Shown piece after piece: positions 1 to 8,338 of a DNA stretch of 35,242 nucleotides; the first letter of the stretch is position 1; each line of letters opens with the position of its first letter. The stretch is from Desulfobulbaceae bacterium (GTDB lineage Bacteria; Desulfobacterota; Desulfobulbia; Desulfobulbales; SURF-16), in contig JALNXE010000041.1 in assembly GCA_023230525.1 (NCBI GenBank), positions 1 to 35,242 on the forward strand, given 5' to 3'. The translations under genes were made by a program, and so were the position numbers. The notes under the pieces were generated by a model, which made no database searches, was not told where the DNA came from, and was given only the letters and a program-made list of their open reading frames with translations.

Positions 1-1
1 A

Positions 2-277
2 GTGTTTTTCGGCATTGCCGCGGCAATCGGCGGCATCATCGGCATCTGGGCCATCACCATGTTTGTCGGCGGTCTGGCCTCGGTTGACTGGCAGGTATCC
101 GAAATGTTCCGGCAGTTTCTGGTCGCAACCGGCAACCTCGGCGAATACGAGACCATGGTTGATTATTATACCCACATCAAGGGGGTGGAATACCTCATCG
201 CCGTGGCCTTCTTTGCCGTCTTCCCGGTTTACTACAAATCCCTCAAACCGAAAGAGGTTGAAGCACCCACCAGATAA
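2..277 (+). CDS. C-terminal part of an integral membrane protein (5' truncated by window edge)
   Basis: The frame is open from the first complete codon, so the GTG at position 2 is probably an internal valine and the protein starts outside the window. About 91 residues are visible. A glycine/isoleucine-rich hydrophobic segment spans roughly residues 3-26. A polar stretch rich in Asp, Glu and Tyr follows, then a second hydrophobic segment near residues 64-80 and a short charged tail. This reads as two membrane helices joined by a soluble loop of about 35 residues. I do not recognise the family. It could be a small subunit of a membrane complex or the end of a larger transporter. A strong hairpin terminator follows 24 bases after the stop, so this is the last gene of its transcript. 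Confidence 0.6.
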   Translation: MFFGIAAAIGGIIGIWAITMFVGGLASVDWQVSEMFRQFLVATGNLGEYETMVDYYTHIKGVEYLIAVAFFAVFPVYYKSLKPKEVEAPTR

Positions 278-300
278 ACGGCTCTGGGCTTCTGTTTTAA

Positions 301-337
301 AGCGGCGCATGATCATCACCATGCGCCGCTTCTTTTT
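301..337 (+). terminator. Rho-independent terminator
   Basis: A perfect 11-bp stem (301-311 with 320-330) closes an 8-nt loop and is followed by a T-rich run, TTCTTTTTT. It lies just after the membrane-protein stop at 277. On the other strand it lies beyond the 3' end of the minus-strand signalling operon (386), where it could act in both directions. Confidence 0.85.
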
Positions 338-385
338 TGCCCGCAGCATTACCCCGGCAACGAATCAACGTTGCAGGCAATTCCT

Positions 386-601
386 TCAGCAGCCATGCTT
401 CATGAGAAAATCCTCAACCATCTCCTGCATGATGTCAAGCTGGCTGCGTCCTGTTTCATGGATGATGATCCAGCTGCAGCGGTGAAATGCCCGGTAAAGA
501 TCCGGCCGGATCTTAACGGTCAGCGATTCGAGGCAATTATCCTCCGCCAGAGGCAGCCTGTTGTCCCCCGGCCCGGACGTTTTATTGTTACCAGTTGTCA
601 C
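386..601 (-). CDS. Small RHH-like conserved hypothetical protein
   Basis: This 71-residue protein starts at a GTG that overlaps the TGA stop of the upstream HD-GYP gene (GTGA), so translation is probably coupled. The N-terminal 20 residues are polar and weakly structured. The rest reads as a short strand (ESLTVKIRPDLYRAF) followed by two helices ending in EMVEDFLMKHGC. That strand-helix-helix plan resembles ribbon-helix-helix DNA-binding proteins and antitoxins, but it is not diagnostic. No toxin partner lies beside it. Its place at the end of the two-component/HD-GYP operon suggests an accessory role in that pathway. The function is unknown; the RHH-like assignment is an inference from pattern. 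Confidence 0.6.
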   Translation of the reverse strand: MTTGNNKTSGPGDNRLPLAEDNCLESLTVKIRPDLYRAFHRCSWIIIHETGRSQLDIMQEMVEDFLMKHGC

Positions 602-1665
602 GTCAACAATTCCTTTATGCGGATAAATTCCTCTTTTCGTTTAAAAAATGCCTCAACTACCTGGGGATCGAAATGGCGCCCTTTTTCTGCCTGAATAATC
701 CTTTCCGCCTCGGCAAAGGGGAAAGCTTCCTTATATACCCGCACCGTGGTCAAGGCGTCAAAGACATCCGCCAGGGCAACGATGCGTGCTTCCAGGGGAA
801 TGGCCTCGCCGCTCAGACCGTTGACATAGCCGCTGCCGTCCCATTTTTCATGATGGAAATAGGCGATATTGCGGGCCATGGGATCGATCTCCGCATTATC
901 GAGCATGCGGTGGCCGATAACCACATGCTGTTTCATGGCCTCGAACTCTTCCGGGGTGTAGTTGCCCGGCTTTTTTAAAATGGCATCGGCAATACCGACC
1001 TTGCCGACATCATGCAATGAAGCATAGAGCCTGATACGCTTAACAAAAGCCCGGTCCGCCCCATAGATATCCGCCAGCAGGGTGGCATACTCACTCACCC
1101 TCCTGATATGATTGCCGGTTTCATCATCATTGGCCAGATTGGCATTCTCCAGCACCGTCACCAGGCCCAAGGACATTTTTTCAATGGTCAGAGTCTTCTC
1201 ATCCACCAGATGGGAGAGATGTTCTTCCCGGTCGGCCAGCATCCTGTTCTTCTGGCGCAGCTCATCCTGCAGATTTTTCAGGCGGAGCTGGGCCTTGACC
1301 CTGGCCAGCAGCTCATCCTTGTTAAAGGGCTTGGTCACATAATCGACCCCGCCGTTGCGGAAGGCTTCCACCTTGCTTTCCACATCCGTCTTGGCGGTGA
1401 TGAAGATAATCGGGATTTCCCGGGCCTTCTGTTTATCCTGGAGAAGGCGGGAAACCTGAAAGCCGTCTATGCCCGGCATCATGATATCAAGCAGTATCAG
1501 GTCCGGCAGATCATGCTCGATCATATCGAGCACGGCGGCGCCATTGGCAGCCATGCGAATCTGACAGTCCAGGCTCTGCACCAGCAGTTCGGCCAGCAGC
1601 CTTCTGTTCTGGGCGATATCATCAACGATCAGAATTTTGTTCTGGATCTTGGCAGGTCTTAACAT
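598..1665 (-). CDS. Response regulator with HD-GYP c-di-GMP phosphodiesterase domain
   Basis: 355 residues from the ATG at 1665. A longer frame from 1788 adds 41 residues unlike any receiver domain, so it is rejected. Residues about 10-125 form a CheY-like receiver with the acidic pair DD (15-16), phospho-acceptor D60 (LLDIMMPG) and K112 (TKPF). A coiled linker follows to about 165, then an HD-GYP domain to about 345. It keeps the metal-binding HD (218-219, LHDVGKVGI), the distal HH (271-272, HHEKWDGSGY) and LADVFDALT. The name motif reads GYV rather than GYP at 279-281. Members of this family hydrolyse c-di-GMP. The gene starts inside the 3' end of the hybrid kinase gene (44-bp overlap), so that kinase is the likely partner. 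Phosphotransfer between them is inferred. Confidence 0.93.
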   Translation of the reverse strand: MLRPAKIQNKILIVDDIAQNRRLLAELLVQSLDCQIRMAANGAAVLDMIEHDLPDLILLDIMMPGIDGFQVSRLLQDKQKAREIPIIFITAKTDVESKVEAFRNGGVDYVTKPFNKDELLARVKAQLRLKNLQDELRQKNRMLADREEHLSHLVDEKTLTIEKMSLGLVTVLENANLANDDETGNHIRRVSEYATLLADIYGADRAFVKRIRLYASLHDVGKVGIADAILKKPGNYTPEEFEAMKQHVVIGHRMLDNAEIDPMARNIAYFHHEKWDGSGYVNGLSGEAIPLEARIVALADVFDALTTVRVYKEAFPFAEAERIIQAEKGRHFDPQVVEAFFKRKEEFIRIKELLT

Positions 1666-4600
1666 GGGGTAAAAACGTCTCCAGTTTTCTGATGAGCTGG
1701 GGCAGGGCCTCATCATCAAAAGTTGCGGCAATCTGTTGCAATTCCTGCTGCAGATCGCGGATTTCCTTAATATAGATAAAATCGGCAAAGATGGCGGCCA
1801 GATTACGGATCTGGTCCGGATTGAAAATCTTCAGGTTCTTCTGCAACACCTCAATGGCCTGGGCAATCTGAATACATAATTCCCGGCTGAGCACGAAATT
1901 CTCCCTGGCGGCAAAAGACTGGTCAGCCGGCTCATCCCCTCTGTTTTTCCGGATAGTCAGTGAATACTTGCCAGCCACCAGCAGATAAATTTTCCGGTAA
2001 AATACCCCCAGCTCAAGCGGCTTGGCCAGATAATCATTACAGCCGATCCGGAGAAATTTTTCCTTATCCCCCGGCATGGCTTCACCGGTCAGGGCAAGCA
2101 CATAGAGGTTCTGCAATCTGTCGTTTTGACGGATGCGCGTAATGGTCTGCATCCCGTCCAGCACGGGCATCTGCATATCGAGAATCAGCAGATCGAAATC
2201 AGCTTCCTCAAGCCGGTCCAAGGCCTCCTGGCCATTGGCGGTAACGTCGGTATCGAGGCCGAGATTGCGCAGCATCTCCCTGATGAGATTTTGGTTCATC
2301 TCATCGTCTTCAGCCAGCAATACCCGCAATTTTACCCCGGCATCCGCCAGGGCTGCGGTCAGCATTTCCCCGGAGATCTGCACGTCCTGTTCCGGGGCCG
2401 CACCCTTCTCCGTTGCCGCCGATTTCTGCAAAGGCAGGCGCACGGTAAAAACCGAGCCCTTGCCGATGCTACTCTCCAGGCTGATTGAGCCGTTCATCAG
2501 CGAAACCAGGCGGCTGGTGATGCTCAGGCCAAGGCCTGTTCCGCCATATTTGCGGGTGGAGGCGGAATCCCCCTGCTGGAACTCGGCAAAAATGACCTTC
2601 TGCTGCTGCCAGGAAATACCGATCCCCGTATCAGCAACCGTGAAGGTTGCCGTGTCCTCCGCATAGCTGCAATGGAGAGTAATGGCACCATTTTCCGTAA
2701 ATTTAAAGCTGTTGCTGAGCAGATTAACCAGGATCTGGTTCAAGCGAATGCTGTCGCCGATCACCCAGTCCGGCATGTCAGCGTTGCCGGAAAGGCGAAA
2801 ATCAATGCCCTTTTCCGCGGCAGGCGGGGAAAACATGTGCCCGAGATCGTGCATGGCCTGGCGCAGGGAAAATTCCTGGGGCACGATTTCCAGCTTGCCC
2901 GCCTCAATTTTGGCAAAGTCGAGAATATCATTAATAAGCGCCAGCAGATTTTTGCCGGCCCTGCTGATGGTACCCAGCCGCTTTTTGTCCACCGGGTTTT
3001 CCGCATCCATCAGCATCAGATCGGTATAGCCGAGGATGGCGTTCAAGGGGGTCCTGATCTCATGGCCCATGTTGGCCAGAAAAAAGCTTTTCATCCGGCG
3101 GGCCTCCACCGCCTCCTGTTTTGCCTGCTGCAGGGAGCGTTTGATCTCCTGCAGCGGGGTCGTTTCCGCGCCGTAGATACGGAGCAACCTGTTTTCCGGG
3201 ATAAATTTCACCCGCCGTTCAAAATGAGTGCCGCCGGTAGCGACGGCATCGGCAAAATCCGTCCACAACTTTTCATCAAAAAAAAGCAGCCGGGAATCGA
3301 GACCCGTGAGCAGCGGATGGTCGAGGCCATCTCCGGCGGCGGGAAAACGGTGCATGCACGCCGGATTGGCATAGGTGATCTGGCCATGCAAATTGATTTC
3401 GATGATCATATCGGCATTCTCTTCAGGGAAAGAGGCCAGGCGGTGTAACTCAAGCAAAACTCTCCGCTGCTCGGATATATCATGCTGAACCACGGCAAAA
3501 TGACTGATCGCGCCATGCCGGTCTTGAAGAGGGGCAATGGAGACATGCACCCAGAACTTCTCTCCATCCTTTTTGCGGCCCAGGATTTCTCCCTGCCACG
3601 GCTGACCCGAGCGGAGGCTTTCCCACATGGCAAGCATTGGACCCTCTGCCGGTTCACCGCTGATCTCCCGCAGATTTCTGCCAATGGCCTCCTCCGCCTG
3701 GTACCCGGTCAACACACAGAACGCCCTGTTGACCGAGACAAAATCACCCAGACGGTCAATAATAACCAGGGCGGCACTGTGCCGCTGCAAGGCCTGGGCG
3801 ATAAGAGACTCTTCCCCGGTTATTGCACGGGAACGGTAAAACTGACAGACCGCCACGCCCAATGCCGACAGCAAGGCAAGGCCCCCCCAGGCGATGAAAA
3901 ACTGTCTGAGAAAAACAACATTGGCCGCGCCCAGCGGGCTGGGGGCAAACTGATTGATAATTTTCCAATAAAAATCATTGGCCCGGCCTTCAGCAATATT
4001 TGCCTCATCCGGTCCCAAGCCGACCGCCCCGCTGGTCTTGGCCGGATGATAGGTGCTGAAAGTAACGATTTCCTGCCGGTCCTGAAACTGTCCGTTGTCC
4101 GCAGAGGCGATTTCGCCCCAGCTTTCCGGATGCCGGATGGCAAAAGAGTCATGTGCGCTTTCCGGTGCCTTGCTGTTATGATGAACTCCTGCCCGGATGA
4201 ACTCATTTCCCCACCTGTTTACCAGAGAAACCCCGCCCGGGAAGGCGGCGGCGATCTCCCGCAGCTCCCTGACAAAATACAGCGGCCGGCATTCAATAAC
4301 CACCATGCCCTGGTTGCGCCCCCTGCCGTCAAATACCGGGGCGGCGGCAACAAGCAGCGGCTCAGCTCCGCCTTCTCCGCCTGCCGTGCCGGCATCATTA
4401 CCGGAATCAGCCAGATACATCTCGCCTTTGCCAAGCAACTTGGTTTGCTGGAAAAAGGCGGCCCGGGAGTTATCCGGCAACTTTTCCCCTGGGGTTATTT
4501 CCGCAGACTGCGCGAAGGAGCCTGCCCGGACAAGGACAACGCCGCTGGCCGACAGATAGCTTAGGCGGACATAGCTGTCCCGTGCTGCGGCAAATCCCGC

Positions 4601-4972
4601 GTATTGTTCGGCCAGTTTCTGACGTGCCTCATCATCGCCGTGGGACAAAAAGGCGTTCATTGTCTGCAGGGAGGCAAGATACTGCAGATCGGCGCCAAGC
4701 AGGGAGATGGTATTGTCGATGGCGGCATGCACCACTCTGACGCAGGCCGTGGCCTTTTGCCGCTGCTGCCGGTTGCATTCGCGGATATTGGCAATGGAGA
4801 CGGCAAGCACGATGGCGAAAAGGAACAGAAAAAGCGGAAGATAGAGTTTGAGGAAACCTTTTCCGGCAGCGATAAATTGTTTTTTGTCCGGCATCAGCCG
4901 GCCGTGAAAATGAATGGGCAAATTGACAGTTTTCACAAATTCCTGAAAAATATTCATATCAGCCGGCAACAC
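1622..4972 (-). CDS. Membrane hybrid sensor histidine kinase with PAS and receiver domains
   Basis: 1116 residues from a GTG directly after the stop of the upstream gene; an ATG 5 codons in (4957) is an equally good start. Helices at about 41-63 and 352-378 bracket a 290-residue extracytoplasmic sensor region. A PAS domain follows (about 388-500), then a second, weaker PAS-like segment (511-600). The dimerisation domain has H637 in MGHEIRTPLN. The ATPase domain (about 735-848) shows N750 in the N box, DTGIG and a GTGLGLS box. A receiver at 882-1000 has phospho-acceptor D932 (LILDMQMPVLDG) and K984 (AKP). A helical tail of about 100 residues may be a degenerate phosphotransfer segment, but no Hpt histidine motif is clear. 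The arrangement fits a phosphorelay feeding the downstream HD-GYP regulator. The ligand is unknown. Confidence 0.93.
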   Translation of the reverse strand: MLPADMNIFQEFVKTVNLPIHFHGRLMPDKKQFIAAGKGFLKLYLPLFLFLFAIVLAVSIANIRECNRQQRQKATACVRVVHAAIDNTISLLGADLQYLASLQTMNAFLSHGDDEARQKLAEQYAGFAAARDSYVRLSYLSASGVVLVRAGSFAQSAEITPGEKLPDNSRAAFFQQTKLLGKGEMYLADSGNDAGTAGGEGGAEPLLVAAAPVFDGRGRNQGMVVIECRPLYFVRELREIAAAFPGGVSLVNRWGNEFIRAGVHHNSKAPESAHDSFAIRHPESWGEIASADNGQFQDRQEIVTFSTYHPAKTSGAVGLGPDEANIAEGRANDFYWKIINQFAPSPLGAANVVFLRQFFIAWGGLALLSALGVAVCQFYRSRAITGEESLIAQALQRHSAALVIIDRLGDFVSVNRAFCVLTGYQAEEAIGRNLREISGEPAEGPMLAMWESLRSGQPWQGEILGRKKDGEKFWVHVSIAPLQDRHGAISHFAVVQHDISEQRRVLLELHRLASFPEENADMIIEINLHGQITYANPACMHRFPAAGDGLDHPLLTGLDSRLLFFDEKLWTDFADAVATGGTHFERRVKFIPENRLLRIYGAETTPLQEIKRSLQQAKQEAVEARRMKSFFLANMGHEIRTPLNAILGYTDLMLMDAENPVDKKRLGTISRAGKNLLALINDILDFAKIEAGKLEIVPQEFSLRQAMHDLGHMFSPPAAEKGIDFRLSGNADMPDWVIGDSIRLNQILVNLLSNSFKFTENGAITLHCSYAEDTATFTVADTGIGISWQQQKVIFAEFQQGDSASTRKYGGTGLGLSITSRLVSLMNGSISLESSIGKGSVFTVRLPLQKSAATEKGAAPEQDVQISGEMLTAALADAGVKLRVLLAEDDEMNQNLIREMLRNLGLDTDVTANGQEALDRLEEADFDLLILDMQMPVLDGMQTITRIRQNDRLQNLYVLALTGEAMPGDKEKFLRIGCNDYLAKPLELGVFYRKIYLLVAGKYSLTIRKNRGDEPADQSFAARENFVLSRELCIQIAQAIEVLQKNLKIFNPDQIRNLAAIFADFIYIKEIRDLQQELQQIAATFDDEALPQLIRKLETFLPHVKTCQDPEQNSDR

Positions 4973-6298
4973 TCAGATATACATCAACTCATGCCAGGGG
5001 GTACTGCCGACGATTTCAGGAATGACCGCCACATCAAGGCCGATTCGCTCCATCCTTTGCGCAAGCTTTGCCGTGTTTATTTTCTCAATTTCAACCCCGG
5101 CCATAAACCACGAAGCAAGCAGATCGGCGATATAGACGGCGTGTACCAGCTCCGGGTTGATCACCGCTCTTTCCGGGTAATGATGGAGGCTTGCCGCCTC
5201 CCCCAGATTTTCCGGCAGATTCCAGATGGCGGCCAGTTCTCCGCCGATCTTCTGGTGATCGGTGGCAAATGCCTCCCGCTCGATGCTGATCAGGTCAGCC
5301 ACCCCCTCCCGCGGGCTGCAGTAAAACATCGGCCTGGTTTCAGCCACATACTGGTCCAGCACAATTTTGCCGATGTCATGCAGCAGTCCTGCCGTATAAG
5401 CGGTCTGCACATCCTGCCCCGGTATTTTCCGGGCGGTGGCCTTGGTTAAATTGGCAACGGCAAGGGCATGCCTGAAAAGTCCCCCCCGGAGCAGGGAGTA
5501 GCCGCCCTCCTGTTTTTCAAAAAAATCCTGCAGCGAGGAGGAAATAACGACCTCCAGCAGCCGGATTTCCCCCAGCAGCAAGGTGGCTCTGGCAATGGAA
5601 TCGATCTTCCGCAGGGGGCTGATTAATGCTGAATTGCAATAGCTGATGATTTTGGCGCTCAGTACCTGGTCACGGCTTACCTCGTCGGCAATTTCCTGCA
5701 TGTCATAATTGCCGCCATGCATGAGGCGGATCAACTTGATGGTGATCTGGGGAATCGGTCTGGCATTGACGATGGCCTCCCTGATTTGCTGCGGGGTGGG
5801 TTTGCTGATTGGTTTCGCACAATCCTCGGGGTGGAAAAACGGCGTGATCTCGGCTTGCCAGGTTGCCGTATTCATGGATATTTTCATGCCGAAACAGCCG
5901 CCTGTTTCCGATTTTTTCACCGGTATGGCCTTGGCTTTCAAAAAACGGTAAACACACTCGCAGGTCCGTCCGCCGATATCAAGATTCAGATCGTATTGCG
6001 AGAAAGGTATCCCCAGGGCGCCGCCTGCGACCACCGCCTCAAGCCTGCCGAGTACCGCACCGTTTTTGAGCAGGTCATCGACAAAGAGGGTCAGGCATGA
6101 TGAGGCGTAACTTTTGGGCTGCCAGGAGCTCTCCGGGCCTGGGGAATCAGGCAGCAGAATGTGGCAGAGGCCACCGACCTCGGCAACTTTATCATAAATG
6201 GCAACCCCGACGCAGGTCAGCAGCAGGGCCTCGAAAACCCGATGCTCGCAGGAGGATTCGATCAGATAATCACCGGCACTGACCAGTGTATGCTCCAT
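4973..6298 (-). CDS. CheD-like / HDOD fusion protein
   Basis: 441 residues; the ATG has a good ribosome site (AGGAGTGAA just upstream). Residues about 20-155 match the CheD plan. LLTCVGVAIYD carries C29 and GGLCHILLP carries H46, with the same 17-residue spacing as the catalytic Cys and His of CheD. A GGR-T motif (109-112) and a GG-FGMKI motif follow. The usual Thr of the CheD triad appears to be Glu23. Residues about 165-370 form an HDOD domain (PIPQITIKLIRLM, then LLGEIRLLEVV), which keeps an HDIGK motif at 307-311. CheD deamidates glutamines on chemoreceptors and HDOD proteins act in signalling, so the fusion suggests a regulatory module for the kinase and HD-GYP genes that follow directly. 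Deamidase activity is not proven. Confidence 0.8.
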   Translation of the reverse strand: MEHTLVSAGDYLIESSCEHRVFEALLLTCVGVAIYDKVAEVGGLCHILLPDSPGPESSWQPKSYASSCLTLFVDDLLKNGAVLGRLEAVVAGGALGIPFSQYDLNLDIGGRTCECVYRFLKAKAIPVKKSETGGCFGMKISMNTATWQAEITPFFHPEDCAKPISKPTPQQIREAIVNARPIPQITIKLIRLMHGGNYDMQEIADEVSRDQVLSAKIISYCNSALISPLRKIDSIARATLLLGEIRLLEVVISSSLQDFFEKQEGGYSLLRGGLFRHALAVANLTKATARKIPGQDVQTAYTAGLLHDIGKIVLDQYVAETRPMFYCSPREGVADLISIEREAFATDHQKIGGELAAIWNLPENLGEAASLHHYPERAVINPELVHAVYIADLLASWFMAGVEIEKINTAKLAQRMERIGLDVAVIPEIVGSTPWHELMYI

Positions 6299-6484
6299 TT
6301 CACTCCTTTGCTCAGCCTTTTTTCAGACAGGAAGAACGATATTTGCTGCAACTCTATCATGAAAGATGGCGCAGCATTTGTCAATCAACCTGAGAGATCA
6401 GGCGAAAATCCTGTATTGCCAAACAGATAGAAAGATCAAAACAGGACGGGAGGCTAGCCGGGGAAAGGCAACGCCCACCTCTCA

Positions 6485-6523
6485 GCGCATTTCTCTGGCC
6501 ATGTTATTTTTTACAACGGCTTA
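6485..6523. repeat. Dispersed intergenic repeat, copy A
   Basis: The 28 bases at 6485-6512 match 18757-18784 with one mismatch. The shared core is GCGCATTTCTC followed by GGCCATGTTATTTTTT. The core continues into ACGGCTTA, which overlaps the EamA gene stop. Read on the minus strand it resembles copy B at 18661 (AGCCGTT, then AATAACATGGCC). It sits at the 3' end of a gene, as copy B does. The remaining bases between 6299 and 6484 hold nothing else I can support. Confidence 0.65.
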
Positions 6524-7435
6524 TCGCCTTCGCCAGGTCGCCAGGCGAATGCCCACCACGGCAAGAAAAATTCCGGCAATCTGCAGGGGTGAAAGGGTCT
6601 GCTGCAGAAAGACATGCCCCCAGATACTGGTCAGCAGAGGCTGCAGCAGCAGCAGGGTGGAGGCGATCGCCACGGGAACATGGGGCAGCGCGGTGATGAT
6701 CAGCCACCAGCCCACCACCGAGGAGAGAAAGGCGTGCAGGGCCAGCAAGCCCAATGCCTCGCGGCCGGGTATCAGCAGATTGCCCTCGCCCACCATGGGC
6801 AGCAAAAGAAACAAGGAGGAGATGACCGCCACCCAGAAGAGCACCTGCTGGGGAGTGGTCTGATAATTTCTGAGCAGGCGCAGGGTGATGAGAAAAAAGG
6901 AATAGGTGAAGGAAGTCACCAGCCCATACAGGACACCGGGCAACACCGCCTGGCCGATACCGCGGCTCAAGGTCAGCAGGGCAATGCCGAGCAGGGCCAG
7001 CAGGCAGCCGGGCCAGAACCATTTCTGCAGGGCTTCCCGGAACAAGAAAACCGCCAGCAGGGAAACAATAAGAACCTGGAGATTGCCCATCAGGGTGGCC
7101 GGGCCGGCACCGAGGAAAATGATGCTCCGGTGCCAGGCCCACAGATCGACGGCAAAGAAAAAGCCCAGTAAGATCAGGAGCAATGTGGCCCGGCGGGGGC
7201 GAAGGAGAAAACCGAAACTGGGGTTTGCCGCCTCCAGGAGCGACACCCTGTCGGTCTTGAGAGCGGCAGCCCGGAACGGGCGGGTGAAGGGATAGAGCAA
7301 CAGCCAGATAAGGGCGGCAAAAAAATTACGGTAAAAAGCGGAAACCGTGGGATGCACCCCGGCCAGGGTGACCAGGATGGCTGAGGTGCTGATGCAGCAG
7401 ATGCCCGTGAGCAGCAGAACGTACCATCTGCTCAT
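6521..7435 (-). CDS. EamA-family (DMT superfamily) transporter
   Basis: 304 residues, almost entirely hydrophobic, with about ten predicted membrane helices in two similar halves, as expected for the drug/metabolite transporter superfamily. The first half ends with a WAWHRSIIFLGAGPATLMGNLQ stretch typical of the EamA signature region. The second half has the matching ITALPHVPVAIASTL segment near residues 238-260 and ends in a basic tail (WRRR). Members export metabolites or amino acids, and the substrate cannot be read from the sequence. The start is ATG (MSRWYVLL). hisA lies 35 bases upstream in the same direction, so the two may share a transcript. Confidence 0.9.
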   Translation of the reverse strand: MSRWYVLLLTGICCISTSAILVTLAGVHPTVSAFYRNFFAALIWLLLYPFTRPFRAAALKTDRVSLLEAANPSFGFLLRPRRATLLLILLGFFFAVDLWAWHRSIIFLGAGPATLMGNLQVLIVSLLAVFLFREALQKWFWPGCLLALLGIALLTLSRGIGQAVLPGVLYGLVTSFTYSFFLITLRLLRNYQTTPQQVLFWVAVISSLFLLLPMVGEGNLLIPGREALGLLALHAFLSSVVGWWLIITALPHVPVAIASTLLLLQPLLTSIWGHVFLQQTLSPLQIAGIFLAVVGIRLATWRRR

Positions 7436-7470
7436 GCCGGACCACCGATGAACGGGTCATCCCGAGTCAT

Positions 7471-8247
7471 TCATGACAGCCCGCAGGAACGGCGATGAAA
7501 GGCTACGGCCTCGGCATAGGTAATTCCGGTGCCGCCGAAGATGTCCAGGGCACTGCCAATGGTGGCGTCCAGCCTGTTCTTTCCCAGGGCCCGGAGCTTT
7601 TCCAGGTCAGCCAGATTTTTCACTCCTCCGGCATAGGTGGTGGGAATCGGCGTCCATCTGCCCAGCTTCTCGGCCAGCTCCTCTTCAATGCCCGCGCATT
7701 TACCTTCCACATCCACGGCGTGGATCAGGAATTCATGGCAAAAGGAGGCAAAATAGTTGAGCGATTCTTCCGTTATGGCTACCGCGGTAAATTTCTGCCA
7801 GCGGTCGGTGACGATATAATAATCATCCCCTTTTTTCCGGCAGCTCAGATCAAGCACCAGATGTTCCTGTCCCACGGCGGCCATCATGCCTCCCAGCCGC
7901 TCTTCATGGATCACCCCGTCCTGAAAAACGTAGGAGGTGACGATAACCGCAGAGGCACCTTTGTCCAGCCAATCGGCCGCATTGAGGGCATTGATTCCGC
8001 CACCGATCTGCAGACCGCCCGGCCAGGCGGCCAATGCCTCTTCGGCAGCCGCTTCATTTCCCGAGCCAAGCATAATCACATGGCCGCCGGTCAGATTGTC
8101 GGCCTTATACATTTCAGCGTAATAGGCGGAGGAGTGTGGGGATAAAAAATTGGTCGTGAGCGACGCAGAAGAGGTATCGGAAAGGGTGGAACCGACGATC
8201 TGCTTGACGCAGCCGTTATGCAGGTCAATACAGGGACGAAATCTCAT
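7471..8247 (-). CDS. hisA: HisA, eukaryotic-type ProFAR isomerase
   Basis: 258 residues forming a TIM barrel of the histidine pathway enzyme that isomerises ProFAR to PRFAR. The sequence follows the plant/fungal HIS6 pattern rather than the usual bacterial HisA. Diagnostic blocks are FRPCIDLHNGCVKQIVG at the start, SAYYAEMY, LTGGHVIMLG, PGGLQIGGGIN, VIVTSYVF, LVLDLSCRKK, VTDRWQKFT, HAVDVEGK, TYAGGVKNLADL and IGSALDIFGG. These include the catalytic Asp near the N-terminus (CIDLHNG) and the phosphate-binding glycines. Bacterial HisA usually begins I-P-A-I-D and lacks the CRKK and RWQKFT blocks. No other his gene lies nearby, so it is an orphan next to EF-G. A hairpin-forming repeat sits upstream. 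Confidence 0.93.
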   Translation of the reverse strand: MRFRPCIDLHNGCVKQIVGSTLSDTSSASLTTNFLSPHSSAYYAEMYKADNLTGGHVIMLGSGNEAAAEEALAAWPGGLQIGGGINALNAADWLDKGASAVIVTSYVFQDGVIHEERLGGMMAAVGQEHLVLDLSCRKKGDDYYIVTDRWQKFTAVAITEESLNYFASFCHEFLIHAVDVEGKCAGIEEELAEKLGRWTPIPTTYAGGVKNLADLEKLRALGKNRLDATIGSALDIFGGTGITYAEAVAFHRRSCGLS

Positions 8248-8268
8248 AAAATTCCGGATGCGGATCTG

Positions 8269-8322
8269 GGATTCCGGATGCTGGATAAAAAGATACGACT
8301 ATCCACCCATGATCCGGAATCC
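8269..8322. repeat. Nested inverted repeat between ATPase gene and hisA
   Basis: Arms GGATTCCGGAT (8269-8279) and ATCCGGAATCC (8312-8322) are perfect complements. Inside them TGGATA (8282-8287) pairs with TATCCA (8300-8305). A further ATTCCGGATG copy lies just left, at 8251-8260. There is no T tract, so it does not look like a terminator for either strand. It resembles REP-type intergenic palindromes and could affect stability of the mRNA joining the two genes. Confidence 0.6.
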
Positions 8323-8338
8323 ACTCTCCAAATTCAAA

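Noticed and set aside
4604..5449. 281-residue plus-strand frame
   Set aside because: It lies antisense to the hybrid kinase and CheD/HDOD genes, both of which have clear domains.
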